In this document: positions 21,555 through 31,191 of the stretch, piece by piece | How positions within the stretch are numbered: position 1 is the stretch's first letter | How the letters are laid out: the number at the start of each line of letters is the position of its first letter | Assembly: GCA_009599575.1 (NCBI GenBank) | Contig: VWND01000064.1 | Span: forward strand, 930,001-994,000 | Direction of reading: 5' to 3' | DNA: 64,000 nt | Source of the DNA: Blumeriella jaapii | Lineage: Eukaryota; Ascomycota; Leotiomycetes; Helotiales; Drepanopezizaceae | Made by a program: the position numbers and the translations under genes | The notes under the pieces: generated by a model | Database searches by the model: none | What the model saw: only the letters and a program-made list of their open reading frames with translations | Told to the model about the DNA's origin: nothing

Positions 21555-22867
21555 CTACTCGTTCCCCCACTCCAACTTGAACCTGCCCTCGGCATTCCGG
21601 TACCCTCTCAGAGCCTTGACGGCCTCCTCGGCGCTCTTGGCCTCCTGCATGATGCCCTCGCTGGCCTTGCTCACGAAGCCGGCTTCCACGCTGCCCTTGA
21701 CCCACTGCAGGAGGCCGTCCCAGTAGCCTTCGATGTTGAGGATGACCACGCCTGGGGGTGTTAGTAGGGTGTGCTTAGGACGGTGCTTGTCTCGAGAGAA
21801 AAGGCGAAGGATGGGAAAGACAGTAGTGAAGCAGTCGAGAAAAGATGGCAGGGAAGCGAACGGAGGGAGAGAAGGAGAATGGGCAGCGAGTGAGTGTCGG
21901 GAGAGGAAAGAGTGGATGAGAAGGGATGAATATACCGCGGTTGTGAATGCCCAGCTGGTTCCACGTCACGACCTCCATCAGCTCCTCGAGCGTGCCATAA
22001 CCTCCAGACAGAGCGATGAAGCCCGATCCCGGACCGCCGGCCAGTACCTCCTGCGCCATCATCTGCTTGCGGGTGTGCATGTCCTTCACGACCGTGGTGC
22101 GTCCGCTATGCCAGGATCGATCAGCGCACCGCGCAACACCTCAGAGATGGAATGGAGTGGGTAGATAGATGCACATGTGTGCACTTCTTGGCAAGACTTA
22201 CTACGTCTCGTACGACGGCAGCGAGCCCGACGTGATCTCCCCGGCAGCGCTGTTGGGGCCGCGCTCGTACTTGACCAGCGGCGCGGGGATGATGCCGTGC
22301 ACGCTTTCGGGGCCGGCGAGGGCGACGAGCGTACGGGCCGTCTCGCCCATGAGGCCGACGGTGCCGCCGCCGTAGACGAGCGAGATGTTGTGCATGTGGA
22401 AGGCCGTTCCTAGAGCACGGGCGGCTTCCTGGTTTGACGTCCTATTAGCCGACTGTTTTCTTTCTTTCGTTCTTTTGTTGGGGCCAGGGGGGGGGGATGT
22501 ATGGGGTAGAGGGGGGGGGTTTTCTTTTCTTTTTTTTTTGGTTTCTTTGGGCCGGTACTCCGGAAGTGCCATCCAAGCATCCCCGAGAAGAAGAAAAGGA
22601 GGCATGTACCATGTGAGCTAGCGAATTTCCTGACGAGGAACCACAGAAGACGCAGATTTTCGTCTTGGGCGGACTGTCTGACTTGGTCGGAGAAACGTTC
22701 TCGACGTGGTTCGGGGAAAGGCCATTCATGTGGTTGTTGGGCTTCGACAGACCGTTCGACGCGTCGGACACGAGTCCCGTCGCCTTGGAGCTGCCGTTGC
22801 CGTTGGAGAGAGAGCTGCCATTGCCGTTGGATAGAGAGAGCGCAGGAGAAGCACCGTGGGATGCCAT
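21555..22867 (-). CDS. LOG-family nucleoside 5'-monophosphate phosphoribohydrolase
   Basis: Four exons on the minus strand: 22867-22610, 22428-22202, 22105-21936 and 21751-21555 (283 aa); every junction restores the family sequence. After a low-complexity N-terminus (~66 residues, with LSNGNGSS twice) come [38 protein letters not shown], the HTRKQMM segment and the nucleotide-binding loop [13 protein letters not shown], then [24 protein letters not shown] enzymes cleave ribose 5-phosphate from (cytokinin) nucleotides to free the base; older databases call them lysine decarboxylase-like. The usual Pro at the start of PGGxGTxxE is Ser here. The role may be cytokinin activation or nucleotide clean-up. 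Divergent from CLPTM1 across a 1.1-kb spacer. Confidence 0.92.
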
Positions 22868-23987
22868 TGTGAGCGATGGAGGTGCCGAGCTTGAGAGTGG
22901 AAGGGAAGTGGTGGTTGTGGGGAGGAAAGTTGAGACGATGAGGGAGAATCCGAGTTGGAGGAAGAAGAGGGAGAAGAGATGGAGAAAAGGCGAAGAAAAG
23001 ACGCCAAAAGGAATTTGAAGATGTGATATGTGATGTGATGCGGACGATGTATGTACGCTGCGCACGGCACGGAGTCTGAAAGTTGGTGTGACTCAACGCT
23101 GCAAGGGAAGAAGGTGTGTATGTATGTAGTATGTAGTATGTAGTATGTAGTATGTAGTATGTAGTATGTAGTATGTAGTATGTAGTATGTAGTATGTAGT
23201 ATGTATGTAGGTAGTATGTATGTATGTACGGTACGGTACGGTACAGTACGACAGTGGGGTCGGAACAGTGAATGTGGTGGGTGAAATGAGGTGAATGCCG
23301 GCAAAACTCGCCGTCTGGAGGAACAGAGAGAGGAAGAGGAAGAGATGGCGTGTTTTGATAAGAAATGCGACAAGATTTGAAGGGGGCGAGGATCTTGATA
23401 TCGAAACCAGACAAGTTCGGGATCACGTGACTAACTAGAGACATCTTCTGGCGTTCTGGCTGTCTTTCTTCCTCGTTTTCTCCCTTTCTCCCCCTCTCCC
23501 TTTCTCCCTTTCTCCCTGTCTCCTGTCTCCCTGTCTCTCTTGCTGGCGTTCCTTCTCTCCCTCTTCACCTCGGGTCTTGTCTTTTCTTTTCCCTCGATTC
23601 CCCCGAGTCTCTTGAGGACGAATGGGCTTTTCCTTGTACTTTTCACACGACAGCTGCAGTAGCTGGCTGATTGGTGTCCCGTCACCTCTTCCGGGCCCCC
23701 GGTTTCAGCCAGATCCGACAACGGGGATCTAGAACCTCAACTGCAAATGATATTGCAGTATTATAGCAGCTGGAATGCATGGGCGGTGTTGGTCGAAAGT
23801 CAACAAACGTCGTGGTTGCAATAAGATTCTCGCTTGTGTTCGGGGTCGCTGGTCCGCACCGGGAGCGGATCGCACTTTGCCCCGGCGCTGCCGTCGAGCC
23901 GCAAGCCTCCATGACCGCTGTCCTCCTTGACCACACGCATCCCCGTCCTCAACCTCAACATCATCTTCACCAACAACAACTCCCACG
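22868..23987. other. Divergent promoter region LOG/CLPTM1 with repeats
   Basis: Shared upstream region. It contains a 7-bp repeat (23127-23202), then GTACGGTACGGTACGGTACAGTAC (about 23227-23250), pyrimidine-rich sequence (23455-23620) and a TCACGTGA site near 23424. The long minus ORFs here are repeat-driven. Confidence 0.6.
23127..23202 (+). repeat. 7-bp tandem repeat (AGTATGT)n
   Basis: About eleven near-perfect copies of AGTATGT, followed by degenerate GTATGTATGTAG and then GTACG pentamers. It lies about 260 bp upstream of the LOG start codon, probably in its promoter or 5' leader. Confidence 0.92.
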
Positions 23988-26172
23988 ATGTCTCCTCCAG
24001 GAGCACCTCCCGCGGTGCAAGCCCAGGCCCAGGCCCAGACCCAGGCCCAAGGCGGCATGAGCGTACGCCCTTGGTCCATGTCTTCCCCTTCACTCTTCGA
24101 CGTCGATCAATACACCAGCTAACACCCCTCTCCCAGCCCTTGCTCAAGTCTGCCGTCCAAGGCCTCGCCATCGTCCTCGCCATGCAATTCGTGATGGGGA
24201 AAGTCATGGGCCCCAAGACTCTCCCAACCGTCGCCACCACCGACGCCAGCGGCGCCGTCGTCACCCTCCCCAACACCGCCGACATCCCACCCTTCCTCGT
24301 GCGGCCCACAGCGCTCGACGAGAATGCCGTCTACAACCCAGTCGTGCAACGCATCGCGCCCATTTGGCCGCTCCACAGCTCCCTCGACATCACCGTCGTC
24401 GTCTCGCCGACGTTCGTCGCGGAGCCCATTGCCCAGGTGGTGAAGGAGAGGGTGGTGGTGCAGGAGAAGGGGTTCGTGTTGGGCAATTGGGAAGAGAAGA
24501 GGGCCATTGATACGAGCTTCGAGGTGCCCAGGGACGTGCAGAACAATGGGACGCTGTGGGCGCATTTCTACGTGGGGCTCGAGGGCGCCAGTCTGGACCC
24601 GCTGGTGCAGGGCTATGATCCGGCGCAGGCATATCATTTTGTGTGGCCCTTAACCCAGTACATTGCGCAAAAGAAGGCCAAGAAGGTGAAAAATCTGCTG
24701 GCTGCTGAGGAGATCGAGGAGGTAAGTCACACGTCGCGTTTGTTGTGGGAAAGTGTGCTGAACGCTCGGTAACAGGAGGAGGAGGAAGAGCTTCCCGCAG
24801 GTCCGATCGTCAAATCGCACTACCACCCCAACGTCACGCTGTCATTCATCCCGGATACGGGAATCATGCACTACCCGTCCCTGGCCCCGGCTGCGAGGCA
24901 GTATGTCCAGTTGGAGGCTACAGGAGCTCGTGATGCCACTGGCCAGAACGGATGGTACTATCCCGTGCTCTTCGTGAACACGTTCTGGCAGCTCAAGTCG
25001 CACATGATGCCTGTCAATGCGACTGTGAAGAGGCTTCCGCTCCACGTCGACCTTAACCACCTGGCCAATTGGAAATTCAGCATCATTTCCAACGTGGACG
25101 AGAATGTCAAGCAGACGGCTAGAAATGCCGCCCATGGCCAATCCATGAACGGCGATGGGAGCGAGTTTGAGATGATTAAGGAGGTTCTACTGGACACCAA
25201 CATCTATCTCCTCGCCACCACGATTGTCGTGAGCGTGTTCCACATGATTTTCGAGATGCTGGCTTTCAAATCCGACATTGCGCATTACCGCAACAAGAAG
25301 AATAACGTTGGCATCTCGGTCCGCTCGATCCTCGGGAATGTATTTATGCAAGGCGTGATTTTCCTATACTTACTAGACAACAACGACAATACTAGTAAGT
25401 CTAAGCACGCGCTTGGAACGACGCGTGCTAACGGAATTTAGGTTGGATGATCCTTTTCTCGCAAGGAATGGGCATCGTCCTCGAATTCTGGAAGATCACC
25501 ACCGTGGTGAACGTCCGGATCCGCCCCGCAGCCGACTCCATCATCCCCTACCGCATCGTCTTCGAAGACAAGCACGTGCTCTCGGAAACCGAAGAAAAGA
25601 CCAAAGAGTACGATGCGGTGGCCTTCCGCTACCTCTACATGGTGGCCGTCCCCCTACTCCTCGCGTACGCCGGCTACTCGGTCAAGTACGAATCCCACAA
25701 GTCCTGGTACTCGTTCGTGATCGCGACGCTCGTGGGCTCCGTCTACGCATACGGCTTTCTCATGATGGTACCCTCGCTGTACATCAACTACCGGCTCAAG
25801 TCGGTGGCGCACATGCCGGCCAAGGCCATGATGTACAAGTTCCTCAACACGTTCATCGACGACCTGTTCGCCTTCACCATCAAGATGCCTACGCTGCACC
25901 GCCTGGCCACGCTGCGCGACGACGTCATCTTCTTCGTGTACCTGTACCAGAGCTGGAAGTACAAGGTGGATTACACGCGCGTCAATGAGTTTGGGCAGGG
26001 CGGAGATGAGGAGGAGCTCGAGGAGAAGATGGCGGCGAGGCCGTTGAGCGCGCCGGCGGGGGCGGATGCTGCGGTTGAGGTGGGGGTTGAAGGGGATGGG
26101 GAGGGGAAGGCCGAGGCTTCAGAGAGCGGAAGAGCGGTGCATCGAAGAGGAAGTAGGGGTAGAAGATTCTAG
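23988..26172 (+). CDS. CLPTM1-family multipass membrane protein
   Basis: Four exons, 23988-24062, 24137-24721, 24776-25394 and 25442-26172, give 669 aa. Splicing of the first intron (74 nt, GCTAACA branch) joins the Gln/Ala-rich start (PPAVQAQAQAQTQAQGGMS) to PLLKSAVQGLAIVLAMQF, the first membrane segment. Family marks are LWAHFYVGLEG, SHYHPNVTLSFI, KRLPLHVDLNHLANWKFSII, then membrane segments beginning DTNIYLLATTIVVSVFHMIFE, FKSDIAHYRNKKNNVGISVR and, near the end, FAFTIKMPTLHRLATLRDD with YLYQSWKYKVDYTRVNEFGQ. CLPTM1/CLPTM1L proteins are ER membrane proteins linked in animals to receptor trafficking and lipid scrambling; the fungal role is not defined. The C-terminal ~50 residues are acidic and Gly/Ala-rich and look disordered. 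Confidence 0.93.
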
Positions 26173-27486
26173 GAGTAGCACGTAGAAAATGTTTACGTGT
26201 TCGCACACATACACGCGCGCGTATGTATGTGTGTATGTGTGTGGGTACCACATGGTAGCTGGCGCCATCTAAAGGGAAAAGTCTCAGCAAGTCTCAGCAA
26301 TGAATCGAAAATATCTCGTGGCCAAACCCACCCACCCACCAACCCACCAACCAACCATCTATCCCTTCACCCATTACTGTACATCGCCGCCAAACCCAGC
26401 CTCACTGCTATCTGTCTGTCTGCCTGTCTGTCTGTCTGCGGCTCGTCCATCGCCCTTCTCGATTGTGCCCAGACCATCACCACCACCATCACCACCACCG
26501 CCACCACCACCACCACCAAACAACGAAAACAACGACAACGACGACGAAGAGGGCTGCTCTTTGATCAAGCCATTCCTCGTCGTCAGCCACAGAGCAGAAT
26601 AGAGCCCGCGTGGCGAGAACAGACGCCGTTCGTTTCCTGGGACGCGGTGTGTGTGTGTGTATGTATGTAGAGGAGAGGAGAGGAGAGGAGAGAGAGAGGA
26701 GAGGAGAGGAGAGGAGAGGAGAGGAGAGTAGAGTAGAGTAGAGGAGAGGAGAGGAGAGGAGAGGAGAGCAGAGTAGACTAACCTATAACAAACTATCACG
26801 CTCCGAGGAAGTCTGCTACGCACGGCGCCTGTTGCAGGGGCGGGAGGAATAGGAGCTAGGAGCTAGGAGCTTGTGCCTGGGGACGGGGGGAGGGGGGGGG
26901 GGATTTGGATTTGTGGTGGAACAGAGGAGAGGAGGGGATGGGTAGAGGCTCGAAATGATAACAGGTCGGTCGGGACACGACGAAGTGTGGAGCGAAGAGG
27001 GGAGTGAAGGGCAATCGCTCCATTCCTCCGCCGGGGAAAGGGAGAGAAGTGTTGCTTGGTCTCGGGCTCGTGTTGGGAGTCATGCTCTTGCGGTTCGCAC
27101 AACATCTGCCGATTTGCGGGTTGGTTGTCTACCTAGGGAGGTGGGTGGGTAGGGAGGTGAGATGGGTGGTGGTGGTCTTCTCGGGTGCGATCCCGGGTTG
27201 GAAAGGATGGAGGCTGAGAGAGAGAGAAAGCCCCGGGGATGTGGAGGGGGAGATTCGAGTCCCGGTGATGGTGTGCTCGGAAAAATCAGCGTCCATTTGG
27301 TTGGTGGCTTGTTCTCTATCTTACAGGCGAGAGCTATCCGCTCCCAGCTATCACAGCCCAGCTCAGCCCAGCCCAGCCCAGCTCAGCTTCGCCAGCCGGC
27401 TCGGTCATCCGGGCGTAACTCCGTTCCACTCGGCGAGGTGTTCTCCCTCGAGATACCGCGACACCAGATCAGGCGTGCCCCAAGCC
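26173..27486. other. Convergent intergenic region with microsatellites
   Basis: 3' flanks of CLPTM1 and the proteasome gene. It holds CACCC/AACC and CTGTCTG-type repeats, CCACCACCA, TG repeats and a GAGGA array (26669-26775). No gene is seen; ORFs on both strands follow the repeats. Confidence 0.65.
26669..26775 (+). repeat. Pentamer array (GAGGA)n with GAGTA variants
   Basis: About twenty pentamers, mostly GAGGA, with a central block of GAGTA. The strand is pure purine apart from the few T of the GAGTA variants. Confidence 0.9.
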
Positions 27487-28477
27487 TCATGAGTCGACTT
27501 CCATGCCCTCCGCCGCCTCCTCGCCCTCCGCCCCGTCCGCCACGAGATCCACCCACTGCTTCACCTCCTGCCCATCAAACAGCTTGAAGCCCTCGATGGC
27601 CTTCGCACCCTCGGCGCGGACCCCCACGACGCCCACGCTGCAGTTCTCGACCGTCAACTCCTTGTCCTGGGCTAAGCTCTCCTTCAGCGCCCTCAAGCCA
27701 TGCTTGACGAGCTCCTCCCGGCCACACGCCTCGAAGGCGTCCAGGTTGCGCTCCAGATACGTGCGCGCCATCTGGGAGCGGGCGCCGATGGCGCACGCGA
27801 CCATCTCCTGCGTCATGCCGGACGGTTGGAACTCGAAGAGGTGCGGCCCCGTCTCGTCGACGCCGGCGACCAGCAGGCCGACGCCGTACGGCCGCTTGCC
27901 GTAGTGCTGCGTGTTGGTCTGGGCGCGGTCGCCGATGGCCGACACGATGCGCTCGACGGGCAGGGCGCGGCCGTAGGTCAGGCGCGAGGAGAGGGACTGC
28001 GATTTCATGAAGTTCGACAGGACGCGGGCGTCGGAGGCGAGGCCGGCGAGCGCGACCCCGAGATGCTCGTCGATGGCGATGACTTTCTTTTGGTAGGAGG
28101 AGAGTTCTTCGGCGTTGCGCTGGGAGGGAGGATGTGAATTCGTGGTTGGTTGGGCAGGAGAGGATCGAGGTGAAGGGGAGAGGGGGCAGAGGGGAACTTG
28201 GGGAGAAGAAGACGACCAGACGCACCTTTAATGCTACCAGCACGGCGTGTGTCTTGCTGACGATTCCTACCACCACGCTCCCTTGCTTGACCGCTTCGGA
28301 TGCATACTCGACTTGGAAGATGCGGCCTTGGGGGGAGCTACAGAGATGTATCAGCCGGGGCCAGCACGTCTCCACGCGTGGGTATGTGTGTATGTGTGTA
28401 TGCAGCGGTCGCGCACGAACATGTAAAAGATGAACCTACAAGGTGACGGAATCGTTGTCGTAGTTGTTTCTGAACAT
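27487..28477 (-). CDS. PRE5: 20S proteasome subunit alpha6
   Basis: Three exons on the minus strand: 28477-28440, 28337-28226 and 28119-27487, giving 260 aa. The tiny first exon encodes [12 protein letters not shown] and is joined to [20 protein letters not shown], the N-terminal alpha-subunit signature that gates the 20S core. Next come [20 protein letters not shown], the conserved GRPYGVGLL equivalent ([20 protein letters not shown]), [12 protein letters not shown] and [17 protein letters not shown]. The start and body match yeast Pre5/PSMA1-type alpha subunits, which are structural ring subunits without catalytic Thr. The acidic C-terminus ([16 protein letters not shown]) is typical. Divergent from VPS55. 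Assignment is firm. Confidence 0.96.
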
Positions 28478-29312
28478 CTTGACGGCTCTTGGTTCGCAAG
28501 ACGTGTGCGAAGGTGCGGGTGTAAAGTGGTGGTGAGAAGTTGGAGATGGTGTTGATGTCGAGAGGCAGACACGCTGATGAAGCTCTCAAGAAGAGCAACA
28601 GGGGTAGGTCCGATAGCCTGGGTCGTCGGGGACGGAGAAACGTAAAGCCGACGATGCAATGTGACTACAGTACAGTACTGTACAGTATGTACAGGAAGTA
28701 CAGTACCATAGTACAGTACAATACAGGACAGCACCATAGTACAGGACCGTACAGTGCTTCGGTGCGACTGTATACAGCTGGGATGGCACACGATCATCTA
28801 CCATCATGATTCAACTGCGGAGTATCTTGGGTCGCAACATGGCCCGAAATCCACTCTGGCCAACCCATCTCGACCTCTCACCAGCCAAACAGCCGAGCAA
28901 AACATCACGTGATGGTCCCAGCCAGGGTCTCGGCTCGGCTACGAGCCCACAGCCGCAGAGCCGCATCTAGCGCCCCAGGCGGCTCGTGGCGGCAACGAAA
29001 CGTCAGCCGCTTCACAGTGAGTTGCTGGTGGATCCGCGATCCGGTACTGTATCTCTAGCACGATCACCTCGACTCAACACAACACAACACGCCCTCCACC
29101 CCACGACGCAATTGCAGAAGCTCCAGCGAACACAATCGGATCGCACCGTCTCGGCAACTTGAAGGAATCGAGGCCGCATCAGGGACCGCCAGCAACGGCC
29201 AATTCGGACACCTTGTGCACGCAGCTGCGAAGAGCACGCGCAGAACGAGCGAACGAGCAAACGAGCGAAAAACGATCAACGACCTCACAAAGTGCCTGTC
29301 GCAACCGCCAAA
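28478..29312. promoter_or_regulatory. Divergent PRE5/VPS55 upstream region with GTACAGTAC cluster
   Basis: 835 bp between two start codons. At 28668-28760 it has seven or more overlapping copies of TACAGTAC/GTACAGT-type palindromic words (for example ACAGTACAGTACTGTACAGT), able to form alternative hairpins. TCACGTGA lies near 28905. Assigning control to these words is inference. Confidence 0.5.
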
Positions 29313-30094
29313 ATGGCCGCCGGCCTCAAAACCATCATCTCCCTCTCCTTCGTACGCCTCCCTTTCCTTTCGCTTTTCCTTTTCCTGCTCCTCCCCATCC
29401 TTCCATTCTCCCTCCTCTCCAAACACCACCTCCCCCCCCACCAAGTTCCAAAACCCACCCACTGACGTCCACGCGCGCACGCCCAACAGATCCTCGCCAT
29501 CGGCTTCCTCCTCGTGATCCTCTCCTGCGCCCTCTTCCACCAGTATCTGCCGCTGCTGGTCGTCGCGACGTACGTGCTGGCGCCGTTGCCGAACTGGGTA
29601 TGTGGCCGCTGCGCCAACCCGGACGACTTCGTCGAGAGCGCCGGCAGCGCCGTGGTGGACTTCGGCCGGTTCTGCACGGGCTTTCTGTGCGTGATGGGCC
29701 TGGGTGCGTTGGAGCCTTTCTTTCTCGTCCTTTTCTCCCCCCCCCCCCTTCTCTCCCCCCACCGCGTCTCACGCTGCTTGCTGGTGTGGGTCTTGCGCCC
29801 ACCGAGCCCGTGGGCACGAAATGGCGACTGCACTCGACGCGCGGGATCGTGGCGGGCTTGAGAACCGCTCTTCTCCATCCAGTGATGCACCCTCCGAGCA
29901 TGCACGCACACCCCCCACGCAACACAGCGCTAACGCCTCCCCTTCTTTCCCCGCCCACAGCCCTCCCCATCCTCCTCGCACACTCGGGCATCATCGTCTG
30001 GTACGCGGCCGTGATGTCCATCGCGGGCGGCGCCCTCATCTACGGCACCATCATCGCCTTCGGCATGTTCTTCGAGGAGGAGAGTGAGTTCTAG
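29313..30094 (+). CDS. VPS55: VPS55-family endosomal membrane protein
   Basis: Three exons, 29313-29351, 29490-29703 and 29961-30094, give 128 aa with four predicted membrane segments. Family features are the start (MAAGLKTIISLSF joined to ILAIGFLLVILSCALF), then YLPLLVVATYVLAPLPNWVC, a loop with CANPDDFVESAG, and the last two segments including LPILLAHSGIIVWYAAVMSI and IYGTIIAFGMFFEEE. Length agrees with yeast Vps55 (140 aa) and the OB-RGRP/LEPROT family. These proteins act with Vps68 in late endosome to vacuole transport. Intron 2 (257 nt) is C-rich. A GTGAGT near the end of exon 3 could splice to an alternative tail, but the short ESEF ending looks natural. Confidence 0.9.
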
Positions 30095-31191
30095 CCATGA
30101 CTGTTCCTCGGGGGAGGACGAAGAACGCGCACTTAGGGGTCGTTACAGGTTGTTGTTCTCGACGCGTGTGGGCCTGGCTCGGCGGGAGGCCGAGCAGGAG
30201 GGAGGAGGTGGAGATGGAGGCCTGGGTCCCTTTGAAATGAAACAGCCTGGCGGGCCGGCAGGCAAGAGAGACGATGGGAGGGAGATGGCACGCGATGGTC
30301 GGAGGGGGAGGAGCGAGGGCGGGGAGGGGGCGAGGGGAGAGGATTGTACAATCGCAGTAGTATATATGGTTTCCGGGTCGAGGTATCTATCTATCGGGAT
30401 CATGGGTGGCAGCAGCACAATGCAGTGGAGTCATTCTCACGAGTACGAGCCAAGCGATATTATCCGCGTCTTCACGCATCCGATTCTCGTGGTCTATCGA
30501 TGCTCCCCATCTAGATATGTGTTCATGCATCTCTTCACGCATCAAGATTAACCCCTCTCCCCCCCCCTTCGAAAATCCAGAGCCGCCGAACGTGGAGCTG
30601 GGCATGAGTATCGCGCCATCGTTGAGAGCAGCCCTCCCTCGCGTCCTCGCTCCCTTGCTCCCTCCCATGTCGTCGCATACCGACCGACGTATAATATATA
30701 GTACAGTAAGTACATGTCGAAAAAGGGAAAAACAAAAAGGAAAAGAACAAGGGAGGCCTCTTTCTTCCCCAGCAAACGTCTACCCAATCTCTGTAATCGA
30801 TCTCTTCTATCCCTTCTATCGTATCTAGCTCTGTATGTATGTACGTACGTACGTACTTACGTTGAGTGTGTCATCTCGTTGGCCTCCCCTCCCCTTCCCT
30901 TCCCTTCCCTTTCCTTTCCTTTCCTTTCCTTTGCTGATGGGTAGTCGTCGATGCGCCAAACAGAGGGCATGGGACGGGACCAGATGAGACCGAGCCGAAG
31001 TCCAGCAAATGGACGAGAGGAGAGCAAGCCAGACCGAGGAAACGAAAAGACCATGCTGAGATGCGAATGGATGTGAACGCAGAGAAACGCCGGAAGCAAA
31101 CCACCCACCTTTTCGCTGAAAAGCAAGAGAAAGACCTGGGGGGTGCGAGAGAGAAAACGGAGGAGGAGAGGGGAAAAGCAGGGAGCGCACT
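30095..31191. other. Convergent intergenic region
   Basis: 3' flanks of VPS55 and the p-aminobenzoate synthase gene. Contains purine-rich blocks, GTAC repeats (30838-30855) and CCTTTCCTTTCC (30890-30930). No gene is seen. Confidence 0.6.

Noticed and set aside
22410..23444. 344-codon minus ORF upstream of LOG
   Set aside because: It reads through the AGTATGT repeat and out of frame across LOG exon 1, and crosses an intron.
25413..25988. 191-codon + ORF inside CLPTM1 exon 4
   Set aside because: It is the alternative frame of conserved CLPTM1 sequence.
27575..28375. 266-codon minus ORF over PRE5
   Set aside because: It reads PRE5 exon 3 out of frame; the spliced frame gives a complete proteasome subunit.
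29159..30094. 311-codon + ORF over VPS55
   Set aside because: It is out of frame with the VPS55 exons and is Pro/Arg-rich GC-driven sequence.
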